This document shows, in pieces, positions 1-12,527 of a DNA stretch of 64,000 bases. The notes beneath the pieces are model-generated. The model did no database searches and was not told where the DNA came from. It worked only from the letters and a program-made list of their open reading frames with translations. This DNA is from Cristatella mucedo (lineage: Eukaryota > Bryozoa > Phylactolaemata > Cristatellidae): positions 188,001 through 252,000 of the forward strand of contig WPIO01000228.1 in NCBI GenBank assembly GCA_009760855.2, given 5' to 3'. A program made the translations under genes and the position numbers. Numbering within the stretch: position 1 is the stretch's first letter; every line of letters begins with the position of its first letter.

Positions 1-1708
1 GACGGCAGACAGTACTCCATATAAGACAAGCTGGTGAGGACTAGGCTGGCTTACTTTGAATGGAGGTGCCGACTGTGTGCTAATTAGGAACTGCACTGCC
101 ATGTGCACCCCTTGAGCCGTGTCATTCATTTGATATATGTTTTTATTTATCCAACCAAGATCGGCTGCTTGGCTTCTGTTGTTGCTTGCAACCTATTGGC
201 ACTTTACTGGGAAGAAGCGATTGTCCATGGCGACTGTCTTGAAAGTCAGCCTTATTGAGGAAAGCGCCTAGAGAGAGATTAAGTTCTCTGAGGGCGCTTT
301 ATCAAGTGCATTATTATTATTATTATTATAAGCCTTTGCCTTGGTCGGCTAGCTGCATGCAGGCTTAGCAATGGCCTTATGAAACAGATCTGTGTAATAA
401 TTGCAATATAATTGTTGATATTGTTATTTTCATTTTTTTAGTCCACTATCCGTGCCTAGCTGTGCTGCCTACTCAGATTATTACTTTTACTACAACCGAG
501 TCCCGGCAGTCGTTTCTGAATAGAGAATGGGCCTCCTTAAGGAGTATAAAATGCCATATGCACGTTAGCTCAATCTGCGACTCGGAGTTGACAGGTCGTA
601 AGATGGTATCGAACAGTGCCTTGTGACTGTTGATTGGCAGTTGATGACATCCATGAACTTTTAACCAGTGAAAGATGCATTATAGTGACATGGAGTTTTT
701 GTTGCAGGAACAGGAACTCTTTCTTCCCTCTTCGAAGGCTTTAATTTGGTTGCATTGTTTCAATTGGTTATATTGATTGCAGGGGTTCAATTTCAGCTGG
801 GCTGGCATGTTCCGGGTCAGGTGATGCTGTGCGGCTATGCCATTTGTCACACTGATCAGATGCATCAACTCACTACTGTAATGATGGCTCCCTTGATTTC
901 CTGATCGCCAGCATGATGGCGTTTGCAGGAGTTAAATCCCTTGCATGGGCCACTGTTTTTGCTGCTCTTCACGTAAAGGTGTGTACTTGTGCGTCGCTCG
1001 CTCAAGGAACCATGCATTCGGTGCTCATGCATGGGGTGCCTTGGCTCAACTTAAGGACCGGTGTGGCCTCACCTGCTGTTGCTTTGTGGTCGGCGGTTCC
1101 TTAGATTTCTGCCAAAGGCTTCTGCACTCGGCGTTCAGCACTCTACACTTCTGCACTCTGCTTAGTCGGCGTTGAAATGAAATCATTTAGGTTGATTTAT
1201 TGGGGCACACTGCTAGGTCGAAACATGGTCATATTCTGGTCCATTTATTTGCCACATAGGAGAGTGGAAGAAGACGTCCAGCAGGACGACGGCAGGCAAA
1301 TAAGAGAAGCTTCTGCTTAGCCCAAGAGACCGCGATAAACTGTCCTTTATGTGCCATGACAAGCCGGATATGGGGTGGGGTGTGAGTGACGTGTACTGTG
1401 CTGACCTTTCATATGGGTAAGCAATTAGGTTATGGTAGACTGCTGTTGTTACTCCGAAGCAGGTGCATCGACCAGCATCAGTCGTGCATTGGTAGTTGGC
1501 TGTACTTGCTAACCCTTACAGTATGCATTGCTGCCTATGCACTTTTTGTCGGTCACCCTTAGCTGACCCAAGTCTGCCCGCCACTCCGCCTCGTTTTGCC
1601 ACCACAGCAGCTGTGCTGCCTTGCTTTTCAGCTGTCTTACTTATGTGGGTGGATGTTGGGTGGCTGCATGCATTTTTCTAACTGCCAATCTGCTCGGTCT
1701 CCCGCCAG
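1..1708. other. Non-coding stretch upstream of the XRCC3 last exon (probable intron)
   Basis: The stretch ends in a pyrimidine-rich splice acceptor (ctcggtctcccgccag, AG at 1707-1708), so its right part should be an XRCC3 intron. No Walker A motif of XRCC3 or other upstream exon was found. Its only recognised content is a LINE A tail at 261-330. Confidence 0.5.
261..330 (+). mobile_element. LINE A 3' tail, tail-only copy
   Basis: It carries the LINE A terminal signature: aaagcgcctagagagagatt, then ttctctgagggcgctttatc, then (ATT)n. No LINE coding sequence lies to the left, so it is an extremely 5'-truncated insertion or the remnant of a SINE sharing this tail. Confidence 0.75.
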
Positions 1709-2158
1709 GAGCAGCTGGTACGATGCTTGGCATCAGAGCTGCCTGCCCTGCAGCAGCGGACCAGCATCGGCCTCGTCGTGATCGACTCGATTGCCGCGCT
1801 CTTCCGAGGCGGCCAATATGAGCTGCAGCGAGGTGGAGAAGCGGTGGAACGCTCGCGCGACATGGCGAGGCTCGCGGCCGCCCTGCACCGCCTAGCCGAC
1901 GATCGCCGCCTGCATGTCGTCTGTGTCAATCAGGTGACGGCCGATGTGCAGCGAGGTACGGGCCGACCGATGCCCGCCCTCGGACTCACCTGGGCCAATT
2001 TTGTCACGACTCGTCTGCAGCTTCTACGCAGCTCGTCAACCGGCGATGTCGTGTGCCGGCAGGCAGAGCTTAGCTTCGCCCCTCATCTGCCGACTGGTCG
2101 ATGCGAGTTTTCGATAAGTGCTGCTGGGCTCGTGGATATCGGTAGTGGTGCACCGTAG
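1709..2158 (+). CDS. XRCC3: XRCC3, last coding exon (DNA repair protein, RAD51 paralogue)
   Basis: XRCC3 pairs with RAD51C in the nucleus and supports homologous-recombination repair and fork stability. This exon encodes the C-terminal half of the RecA-like ATPase core. It has the Walker B strand LVVIDSIAALFRG as GLVVIDSIAALFRG, the NQVT segment after it (VVCVNQVTADVQ), the RAD51-family ALGLTWAN motif, and the XRCC3-like end APHLPTGRCEFSISAAGL. The exon starts in phase 0 after a good acceptor (AG at 1707-1708), reading EQLVRCLASELP, and runs open for 149 codons to TAG at 2156-2158. The Walker A exon and N-terminus are outside the window. The order of motifs, and the XRCC3-specific tail rather than that of RAD51, RAD51C or DMC1, make this assignment firm. 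No frameshift or missing core motif is seen. Confidence 0.93.
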   Translation, partial: EQLVRCLASELPALQQRTSIGLVVIDSIAALFRGGQYELQRGGEAVERSRDMARLAAALHRLADDRRLHVVCVNQVTADVQRGTGRPMPALGLTWANFVTTRLQLLRSSSTGDVVCRQAELSFAPHLPTGRCEFSISAAGLVDIGSGAP

Positions 2159-5100
2159 AGGACGCCCTCCTATCGTCAGCATCCATTGTGCAACCGGGAG
2201 CAGTGCTACTGCTTTTTTTTTAATTTGGTGACCAAGGCTCAATAGTGAGGTGACCTGAATTTCTTACTACAAGTTCGTGTTCTAGTTGTTGGGTGCAGTC
2301 AGTATTCGTGTCACGTGTTCGCCTCTTGCTCTTGTGCCCATTGCCTATCTGTGACGTCCACATTGAAGGCTAGGTGAAAGAGCCGAGCCAGGTTCTTAAA
2401 GTCATGTGACAACCTTTCTGCTGGAGATAATGGACTCTCCTTGAAATATGGATAATATGGAGATGAATGTATCATGAGTTTTTGTTTATCTCTCGTGTTG
2501 ATGCTTCCCATGACAGGTCTTGCACCAGTGGGCTGCTATAGAGCAGCTGCCAAACGATGCTTAAAAAACCGAGATAAACATACAATCAATCTATTATATA
2601 TGTATTGGAACAAACTTCTGGACCTGGCAACAAGTGAGTCGAATGATGGCTGCTTGTCTTTCAAAGCTATACAAACCGGGCCCTTCTTGTAGTATTCCTC
2701 CAACTTGAGTGTCAGATGTTATCGCATGTGAAGCACTAGCCAATTACTGGAGTAACGTTATAAGTTGATGCAATGTACTGATGATTGTTGGCCTTGTACA
2801 CTAGTTGCGTCTCCACAGAATTCTTAGTTCGATTCAGGCAATGACTCACTGTTCCGTCAGGTTTTCTGACACATTAAAAGCTGGACATTCACTGTCCTGT
2901 GGGACGAATCGCGTTCTCCCCTGGAAGAGAACCCACAAATGGCTTCCCACTGGACAGTACCTTAGAGCAAGTACTCAAGTATGCCCGTGCTTTAGAGACC
3001 TATTAGAGGAGCCATCGGAGAAGACCGGCTCACCACCCCAGGTAACTCTTTAGATATTCGTGTAAAGATCATCCGACATCCCCAGTAAAAGAATTGGAGA
3101 CCGAGCAAGAGGCTGGGAGCACGAAATCCTTTTTCAGGTGACGATGGATCGACCTGTAGAACCCGTGACAAAGAGAGGGCACCTACGTGGGCATTAAACC
3201 TTAAGAATGCTAAATGCGTTGAGGAACTCGAAAGAGCAAGTAAAATTATGTTCCTGCATTCGTTTAACTAGATAGTTTAACAAGCCTATCATTAAAAGTC
3301 TGAATCGTGTTGTGTATGAAAAAGATAATTAATTTGTATAACACCCTGAGACGCTAAGATAACTCAATCGCTATCCAGGCGTGTAACATAATTATGCCGA
3401 AGGGCTCGTGCCGAAACCTCGGTCGGCAAAGGCGAGCACCTTGACCGACTGGCCAAACCGGGTATGTCAAAAGTAAGGTGGTTATTTCTGCAAATATGTC
3501 CCAGTGTATGAAGCAATTCAATAAGCAGCCTCTCCTTAGCAAGCTTAACTTGCTGCATAAGCTCTGTCACTGTCACAGGTTGTCCTCTCTCTCTCTCTCC
3601 CACTGTCTTTCTCCTGTCTGTCTGTCTCTATCTGTCTATTTTGACTCTTGAAAATAAGTCTCAGTGAATCATTGGAAACAAGATTCCTTGCTCCGACTCC
3701 TTATTCGAAGGAACGCGTACTGCGAAAATGTCCACAGCTGACTCGCCAAATGTTGGAAACGGCTGATAAGTCAAAAAAGCTTTGCAACATCCATTCTTGA
3801 TCGAGAGGGGCAGCGGGTCAAACCCACCTTTTCAGTGGACGATAAGAGACCCCAGCCAGAATGAATTTGTAATTTTTACTTTGAATCGAGCCTGTGTCAC
3901 AGCTTATAGACGTTTGGTCAGCTTTTTCGTTGTCCATCGCTCCCCCTAGCCAGCGAAAGGGATTCAAAAGCCATCTTCGCATTTCTTTCCACCCGCTCGT
4001 GCGGTATTCAACTGCCGGTCTTATTTTCATTTGAACCACTTAATTGACGAGAAATTTTTTTTTAGTGACCTTGACTACGATGCCACTAGCAAGTGTGAAT
4101 CAGCGCCGAAAACTTTAGGAAAAGATTTGTTTTCAGTGTACCTATTTCCGAAATCGAAATAAATCAAAAGAAACGCGATGTCCTCCGGGACCAATTTGAA
4201 TGTCTATTGTCGGTACGATTTCTAAATTAAAAAAATGCTTGTGTTTCCTAGTAAAAACATGTGCTATCGTCACCATTACTTTCGCCGTGGCCAGATAGCT
4301 TTTTAATATATCTGATTAGCTTCTACCTCCGCTGGGGCGTGAGGTAATTGGCCTCTGAGGGTGAATTTAAACTGTTATCTTCTCACTTCAACAAAGAAGG
4401 TGTTCTTTTAATTGCTCTTAATTCGCACTTTGCCAGCCTCATCAGAGACTAAAAGCCTGTTCAGTTGCTCATGCCTCCAGGGTCCAATAAAGCGGCTGTT
4501 CCAACAGGACGTCCGTCGCTAGATAGGAATTATTTATTTGTTCCACTGTGCTGTAGAACCTTTTCCGAAGCGTGTTTTGTGGACGAACTCATAGATGCCA
4601 CTATCTCAGAACTACTGTGAAGACGTAACCTTTCACGGTTACTAATGCATCTGTGACGAGATGTACGATGAAGTCCACCGCAGACTTAAGTCTGCTAACG
4701 TAGAAATCGAAGAGATAGTTTACTATAAACACAAAGACAATTAAATAACAGGAAGATTATCGAAACCGCATTTTCTTGGTGTGGTGTTAATCATTTCACT
4801 GCCTAAACAATCCTGGCTTACTAGGCGTCGGGCAATTCTCTACCTGGTTAACCCAACAGCCACCATTTTGAAATCTTGGGGAGAATGCGTGACGTCACTG
4901 GCGACAATACTCAGACGAGCTGTCGGCGTGATACGTACTGTGAAGCCGCGTTTAGACGGTGAGTCTTGCTTTCTACCTACTTATATCCTACGTTACTTTG
5001 GTCTTCCTTATTGTCGGAACTTCACGCGGCCAGTCTTTCTCTAGGTCTTGCTTTCTACTAGCTCCACCACCAGTGGTGGTCTTGGAAAAATTGGCTGCTA

Positions 5101-6341
5101 TAGAGGTAGGAGATGGCCCTTCGCGATGCAGCTCCAGGTGAATTTCGACCTACCACGACAGCCTTTAGGTCCGCACCTCATTGTCTGATTCTCGTGTGCC
5201 GAGCTCGCAGTATCCCAAAAACAAGGACTCGCGAGGAAAGCTTCGATGACATTGGCGGTCAAGTCTTCACCATGCTTTTAAAAGCAATGATGAAGGTGTG
5301 CCACAGTAGGCTAACCCGTGTTAGAGCACTACTACGAACCTAGTTTTTCACCTGCATCCGAATTAGCCCTCAAATAGCTTGTAAGTATTCGCTCAGCTGA
5401 AGACCGATAGTGTGCCTATCTTCGTTGGCGACTGCTTATTGCAACAGTGACTTTAAGAAATGCATAAGCCTACTCACATAGATTTGAGTTTATTATTTAA
5501 TTTCTCAGCACAATTTTTTAATCTAGTCAATATAATCTTACTGATTCGAAATTAAAAGCCTCACCATAAATTGTTTTTAGCAATATTGAGAAGTCTCAAG
5601 AATCTTGGGCCTTCTCAGTTATTCCTAAAAACAAGATCATTCGATTGTGCTTCCGTTGCAGCAAATGTAACTGGGGTAAGCTGACGCTATGACAGCACGC
5701 ATGCGACGGTGCGCAAGCGACGAGATGCAGACACCGAGGGGGGCTTCAACACTCGTGTATTCAGCCAATGCTCGCAGCGCTACACCGCACGGCCGTTCTC
5801 CCCTCCGACCTGTTTCTCACTGCCTGCTCCTCTCCAGTGACTCACCCTCATTAAACCATTTCCTATAAACCGGCATGGCCAATAAACCAGCAGCCACAAA
5901 CGCCATCGGCCCATTCAGTCATAGCACACCAATAAAACATTACCTCTTGATCTTAAATCTCGATCTAAAATCCCAGCAGCAATACACTTAAGATCGAAGC
6001 ACCACACACACAAAAAAAACTTTACATGACAGCACCGTCACACTCCAGCAACCACCATTAACGTAACCGGCACTTATAATAAATCAAAAAATTACCTAGA
6101 AAAAGTATTACTAATGTTAGTTTTATCTTTGTGCCGTCACGCATATTTATAACTTAAGAAATGTGTTGGCGTCAGACCCTGCGTAGTCTATATATTAAGG
6201 TAGCCTGACACAATTTGGTGTCTGAAAAAATAGCGATATCTAAAAATATTCAGTCAACCTGGCTGGCTTGTAGACCCGCGGTTCAAAAAGTGCTAGACGC
6301 CTGGGAATGCCTGGCAGGTTCCCGACGACATGAAACGTTTC
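2159..6341. other. Intergenic DNA, nothing recognised
   Basis: It starts with the XRCC3 3' UTR. A pyrimidine-rich CT/CTGT tract lies at about 3583-3640. I see no convincing exon, RNA gene or transposon; all open frames are short and without domain signature. Confidence 0.5.
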
Positions 6342-6414
6342 AAGTGAAGAGGAAGAGATCGAGTTCTCTGAAGGCACTGTATCAAATGTATTATTATTAT
6401 TATTATTATTATTA
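6342..6414 (+). mobile_element. LINE A 3' tail, tail-only copy
   Basis: The sequence agaggaagagatcgagttct, then gaaggcactgtatcaaatgt, then eight ATT units matches the LINE A terminus with some divergence. No LINE body precedes it. Confidence 0.7.
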
Positions 6415-7948
6415 CGAGAAGCTTCAGAAGAAAGTATATCTCGCAGAATTTAATAGCTGCGGGTATTATCGTGTCTGAACACAGTGCTCTAAGTGTAGAT
6501 TCTTAAGGGAGTAAGTCGGCCAGTATTGGGTTATCTTCTAAAATGGCCGCCAATAGAGGGAGTTTTCCCCCCAAAAGCACATTTATTAAATGTCGTACGA
6601 AGACCAGTAAACTGAATAGCATGAAAATTGGCACGAAGAACACTGGTAGCATTAGCTATCGTTTGATGTGATATAGTTGCAGTTTGACCTTCTGATGACC
6701 TGTAAAAGTCCAAGGTCACGTATAGCACTGCAGCTCAATTGCAGGTCCACATTTTTCACATTAAAAGAGATTAAAAAGTCATTGTAGAAATATGGCAAAC
6801 CGCTCAAAAAATGCAAGACACTTGAGTGGACGCTCGCCCCCCACAAAAAATTTAAAAAAAATGATATCTCAAACTGTTGACTGTCATCACGAACACAGCC
6901 CACGGACACTTTGTGACAGGCACATTATATGCATACACACCCATCATGCATATATGCAGAGGGAGAGAAAGTCGAGACAGGTGAGTTAGATCCACCTATA
7001 TTCCAAGTTTCACACAGATCGGCCCAGTATCGACCAAGTTGTACAATTTACCAGGTACAAAGTACTACTGCTGTGACAGACTCAGAGAAGCCACCTTAAG
7101 CTGCCAAAGCATGTAGGCGACGAATAACAAGATTGTTACTATATTTGTCGCCATGCAACATCGAAACACATACTTAAGAGCATGTATTTCGAATTTCACA
7201 CCGATCGGCTGAGTTTTGACGAAGCTGTAAATTTATAAGGCAAATAGTGGTAACAAGCAACTGCAATGACCTAGAATGAACATGGAGTAAGTGGAAGTCC
7301 GTGGTGCATTCAGTGGTGAATGCAGTTTCTGATGATGTTCATTAACCTTTCTGGAGGAGCTCAGAGTCTCAGCATTCGCGCGGGTAGCGGCAGGCGCTGG
7401 ACAGCAAAAACTGAAAAGACGTGGGGTGAGCGTCGGAAGTTATCTCCACGCACCAATACGTCCGCCGATTGGCTGGTCGCTCCGTGCCAGAGACGACTGT
7501 TAATCAAATCTGCAGTTGTCTAGATTTGATGGGCTGTAAACAGACCTTGCAAAAGTGAAACATGCCCGCCTAGGGCGCGTTACCTACATAGCCAAGCCAC
7601 TGCCTGCGTGCCCCACGTCTGGCTCCCCCCAGCATCTTTCGCGAGCCTCAGCGATCGTTCCGTTAGCTCTCGGTGGTGAACCGTCTCTGCGGACTGGACA
7701 CAAAAAGCCACGCGATTCTCAAGCGCTTTAGTCAGGTGACCGATTTCTCGATACCTTTAGCTACTGTGTATCCTCATTATTGCATTCAATATTACTAGTA
7801 GTCACCCAATAGGTGACTATCGTTTGTGTAGGTTTCTGCGGTCGGCTAATGCTAGCTTGCGATCGTTCCATTACACGCTATAGCAAACAAGTATATTCTA
7901 AATTTAACGCTAATAATCTCTTTTCGTGTCTTCGGACACGTATAATGA
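6415..7948. other. Intergenic DNA, nothing recognised
   Basis: No domain-bearing open frame is visible. The 6480-7270 part has a slightly repeat-like look but no matching terminal inverted repeats could be confirmed by eye. Confidence 0.4.
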
Positions 7949-8532
7949 CCGTCGCAGTTGCAAATCACGCCACTTCTCGCCGACCTACACTGGCTACCAG
8001 TCAAGCAACGCATCGACCTCAAGGTTTTGTCGCTCACTTTTAGGTCCCTTCATTCTTTGGCTCCAGCCTACCTATCGGATCTACTCCCCTACCAGGCTAA
8101 ACATCTTACCACCCGCTTTTCGGAATCTAACTTTTTATCTATAACCTCATACAAAACCTCATCCTTTGGAGACCGTGCCTTTAATTCGTATGCTCCCAAA
8201 GCCTGGAACTCACTCCCGACTTGTCTCACGACACCCCCTGACTTGACCACATTTAAAAAAAAATTAAAAACGCAACTATTTTTGACAGCAATTAGTGGGT
8301 CCCTGTGACTTGTCCTTAACGTGCTTCTGCGTGCTGACACTGTTGCATGCTGCCACTAACCACATTTGCATGCTGACCCTATGCATATCACCTCTAACCA
8401 TGTTATTCATATTGTTTATCAAGCATGATACCATTCACCATTCGATCGTGTTTACTTTGCAGCAATGTAAAGTGCCTAGAAAGAGATTAAGTTCTCGTAA
8501 GGCTTTTTATCAAGTGAATTGTTGTTATTAGT
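7949..8532 (+). mobile_element. LINE A, 5'-truncated copy (end of ORF2 plus 3' UTR and tail)
   Basis: The open frame 7958-8308 encodes the C-terminal end of the LINE A reverse-transcriptase protein: ITPLLADLHWLPVKQRIDLK, then LTFRSLHSLAPAYLSDLLPY, then FGDRAFNSYAPKAWNSLP, ending ISGSL. It is followed by the family 3' UTR and the tail (aagtgcctagaaagagatta, then a short TTG/TTA repeat). The copy is truncated just upstream of the PLLADLHWLP motif and is not functional. The same peptide occurs in the copies at 15.4, 23.6, 35.3 and 40.1 kb. Confidence 0.9.
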
Positions 8533-9190
8533 ATAAGCTTTAACAAAAACATCCAAGATTGGCTTTTGGTGTATGTAATTCATGCCAAAAATGACCCAAG
8601 GAAATTCTGCAACAACACGCTGGGTAGACTCACCAAGCAGCAGAAGCTGCCCCAGCTCATTACTGTAGCACATGAGCTGCAGATATGATAGCGAGGCTCA
8701 TTTGCATACTGATAAGGAGCTCAAGCCTTTTAATCCTCCTCGTTTCAGAATCAGGATCCTTTCAGCCTTGAAGTTGTATCTGAAAGTAGTTGAAAGAGTC
8801 ACAAAGACACTAAATTGGTCGCAGGATTAATAAATTGCATCACCACTGTGAGCCAGAAACAGATTGGAAATATCAGAATTAGCCCTAACTACAAAAATCG
8901 AAATCTTGGAGTCGCGACGAGCTGAGAGTTGTTGCAGACTCTACCTCAGCAGGGGCAATCCGTTCCGAAAAAAGGCTTCCTATGTTAATTCAAACCACAA
9001 AATCTGGAAATACAGTCGCACGGAGACTTTAAAATGAGGCTGAGCCATCGGCCACATTTATACTGTGCTAGAAAAGCTTGAATGCAGAAATGATTGAAGA
9101 TCAAGCCAACGCTTGCACGATTGCTGTTGGATTGTGTTGTTTAGCTTAATAATAAGTGATGGGTGTCGCAAATTAGTTGCCATTATTTTT
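8533..9190. other. Intergenic DNA, nothing recognised
   Basis: No gene, repeat or RNA signature was recognised here. Confidence 0.4.
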
Positions 9191-9510
9191 CAGGGCAAGA
9201 TAATGGAACTTGCAGGCATGCATTCTAACGTAGGGGACCGAGCCGAACACTCTCAACAGACGAGCACAATGGAGAGCCACCGTCGCCGCCGCCAGGACGA
9301 GGCTCCGTCTCGGTCCATGTTCGCATATCTAAAGTCACCCGACCTTCCTCGACCACCTCTTCGCCAGGAATGTGCGTAAGGCAGAACCTCGGGAGAATAC
9401 CGCGCGAGCGCAGACCCGGCGACCGTTTATCGACATTAAGTCCTTTCGAAGCGCGTTCCGTACAACTCCTTTAAGGCGCCATCTGGGCGTCACTTTGCGA
9501 GCTGTACGGC

Positions 9511-9861
9511 ATGAGCTCGCGAGTTCTTCGTTGCATTGTAGACGGGGTAGCGATTAGTGGTGTCAATCGGACCGGTAAACCTACCGGCTCAAAGAGGCTT
9601 TCGTTGGTCTCTTCGAGACATGCCCAACGCCACAAGGGTGTGAGCGCACCGATCGGAGCCGTCGGAACCAGTCCGAGCAGGTGCTTACCGGAAAGGGTTG
9701 GACTGGCAATCGCCGTGGTTCTATGCGCGCTCCTGGTTGTTGCTTTGGTGCAGAAATGCTGTAGTATTGACACTCTTTTGGACCGCGAAGAGTTTTACAC
9801 CACGACGGCAATGCTGAAGCAGATACTTCTTAGAGCTATGGATGGATTTTTGGCTATTTAA
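9511..9861 (+). CDS. Hypothetical small single-pass membrane protein or exon, 116 aa
   Basis: An open frame starts at an ATG in fair context (ggcATGa) and ends at TAA. Residues about 63-79 form a hydrophobic stretch (VGLAIAVVLCALLVVALV) followed by KCC, as in a single-pass membrane anchor. The N-terminal 60 residues are basic and Ser/Arg-rich. The frame lies in a CpG-rich block (about 9230-9700) that could be a 5' exon or promoter region. I recognise no family. It could be an exon of an unknown gene or a chance frame in GC-rich DNA. Confidence 0.25.
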   Translation: MSSRVLRCIVDGVAISGVNRTGKPTGSKRLSLVSSRHAQRHKGVSAPIGAVGTSPSRCLPERVGLAIAVVLCALLVVALVQKCCSIDTLLDREEFYTTTAMLKQILLRAMDGFLAI

Positions 9862-10141
9862 ATCTCCACAGAAGCTCCTGCAGAGTCGGATGCAAAGACC
9901 CTCCTAAGCATCGAAAAATTAATAAATTGACATAACTTGAATAAAGGAATATACAAAAGTAAACAGTAAGGCAATGTTTGGCAGATTTACAAGTCTCATG
10001 TATACAACAGCGGCGGCAAAGGCTGTGCAGCTACAAACCCCGCTTTCGGCGTGCTAAAAGGATTAGCTGTTTCACAAGACTCTCGGGCATGAACTTAGTG
10101 TCGGAGAGCGAACCCCTATGCCAACACCCGCGGCCGCTTAC

Positions 10142-10295
10142 CAGATTCTTTCGGCGCCGACGGCGAGCCTCCGCCATCATTCGGCAGGGTCTGCCTGCGC
10201 CGTCTTCTGGTGCTGCTTCAGTCGCATTCGCAGACTCGCTGCAATCGGGCGCTGCTTCCGCTTCGAGCGGCGGGCGGCCGGCTTGTTGAATCTCA
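10142..10295 (-). CDS. Possible minus-strand internal exon, unknown protein
   Basis: On the minus strand a good acceptor (cttacattccatttccag, ending at 10296) precedes a 154-nt block that ends at a consensus donor (CTG|GTAAGC, donor at 10136-10141). One frame is open throughout and encodes a Glu/Ala-rich segment followed by a basic run (MMAEARRRRRKNL). No protein family is recognised and no partner exon was found, so this is a candidate only. Confidence 0.2.
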
Positions 10296-10440
10296 CTGGA
10301 AATGGAATGTAAGCTTGAAATTCGATTACTCGACAGTGCACATTTGCAGATTTAATGTCTCAGTGAGATGCTGCGCTTATCGCACTCGCTCGGGCAAAAA
10401 GGCACGACGCAACCTCAAACCGAATCGTCGGAAATACTAA

Positions 10441-12527
10441 ACGTAGCCGTAAGTCTGACTGGAAATATCAAATCATCGGTGGAATTATAGGAACAGCAGA
10501 ATGAGGTGTAGCTTGAGTTATCGTCACGAACAGCACAGAACGTTAGCGGACGAGCAACACCGCCAGTTTATTTCACCACTCGCAGAGCAGGGCGAAGCAT
10601 GACTCTCTTCGCCCCTCTCGCCCACCGGAGCCACCCGACTCCATTGTCATTACAATCACCAATAACACGCCCCGACCGCATTCCACATCGAGTGTCACAG
10701 CCCACTCGTACAACGATCAGGGGCAGTATCGTCAATTAAACGCAACCACATGAGGTAAGCGAATGCCTCCGTTATAGTTTGCTAATTCGGTGGATACAAG
10801 AGTGCTCAAAATTAACAAAAGAAGTACTTCGCCTTCAGTTGACATTAGTTGAAAAGATCCTGATCCAAAACTGACAAAGACTAACCAGACTTCCTCTCAT
10901 CTGACCCATCGCGTGACGTGCTTTTTTGAGGGGTGTCAGCCCTACCCGAGTTATCTGGTCCTCCTCAAACGGTACAAAAGGGAGGGCAAAGGGCAAAACA
11001 GATAAGTTCGATTCCGCAGACGCCTCGACCACGCAGTCGCGAATGTGTCATAATTGGTATTGACACGTTGCAATTCCGCAATCTATTGCAGAACTCCGCA
11101 GCCCCTCCAGTAGGTGCTACAGTAATCACGACGAAATAACAAGCCTGGTCGCGACAACCCCTCCGGAGGGGCATGAATCTCTGTCAGCCCGACAAATCTG
11201 CTGGTACGGCTGTTACCAATTTTCAACCTGTGCGCTTGGCTAAATGGCCGGATAATGATCAATTAAACTATTTAAAGGTCATTTTAAGATAAGAAAGTTG
11301 CATTTACTTTCACCTCTTACCCAATGACATTCCTTTCCAGCCATTTCGAGCTGCTACTCCCTACCTCAAACATCTATGCAGCACGAGGCCAACCAGGTAA
11401 CATCATTAAGATGCCGCGTTAAAAAGTCTCACTAGCTACCAAAGCCGTGAGAGCCTGCTGCTTGCGATGTCCGTCCTAAGATGGAGTTTTTGTAAAGATT
11501 TTTTTCAAACTGAGTTAACTTCAGTGTCTACAGGAGGAGTAGACTTCGGTATCTAGCCACACAATTTTAGATGCACACACGAGTTACGTATGTCCCGTAA
11601 ATGAAAGTCACCGCTGATTCACTAGCGGCGCTGACAAATAGGAAAAGAGCACACGCGGAAATAAATGCGAATGGTGAGATGCATCCTCATAGTTGAAAAA
11701 TAAATTTCCTTCGAGCTAATTTGATTAGGTTCAAGTTAAATTGACAAAAAGTAAATATTTTCAATATATTTTCCCTTAAAAACTTTGCTACCTTCAGAAA
11801 GAGCTGCAAGGTTGCCTGTACGTTCGGCTCACCAGCTAGGTCAGTGTATTCTGAGACTCACCTTCATACGCAAAGTTAAATGTTTCCCCTGTTTTTCACA
11901 GGTAAGCAAGCCAATAATACGCTATTTATCTTATACACGCACACTTATTTAATATTGACTATGAAATAAATTGATGAAGTTAGTAGCTCACAGAAATTCT
12001 TCGGAAACGTCGATGTGTTTACTTGACGTACGTACGAACGTCCACTAAAAAATATAGGGGCTGAGGAACTTAAATGGTATTATTTTAAAGACTCGACTCA
12101 TTGAGGAGTTGTGGTAGTGAAAAACGAGCCTCAAATTTATTCAGGATACAAAGCAAAGAAATAAATAGATAGCGTGGCACACAAAAATCTTCCAACGGAA
12201 GAGTGAGGCGACGGGCGGTGGAAGCTGAAGAGCACAGCTAAAACCCTCGCACCATCTAGCGCTGACGCTGGGTGTCGAGCGGCGAGGCGTAGCCTCAGAA
12301 ACGCGCAACTTTGAGCCGGTGACTTTGAGAGCTGGGAACTCGGTCTTGCTGCACTGTTTTAATTAATATATACACGTTCTAGCTTCGTATGTCGACGGAG
12401 GGTTTGACAGTCGCAGCATAGTCATCAAAAAAAGCTCCACTCCTCCTAGTCACATGCATAATATGCACTCTGCGCTCCGGCCTCGCAGATTTTTAGAAGT
12501 AGAAACTTTTTCAGATGCTTTTCCTGT
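10441..12527. other. Intergenic DNA, nothing recognised
   Basis: Mixed-composition sequence without recognisable coding, RNA or repeat signatures. Confidence 0.4.

Noticed and set aside
10142-10295. Ribosomal protein L13 fragment
   Set aside because: One frame (RFNKPAARRSKRKQ) loosely recalls the start of L13, but the match is lost within a few residues and that frame has a stop.
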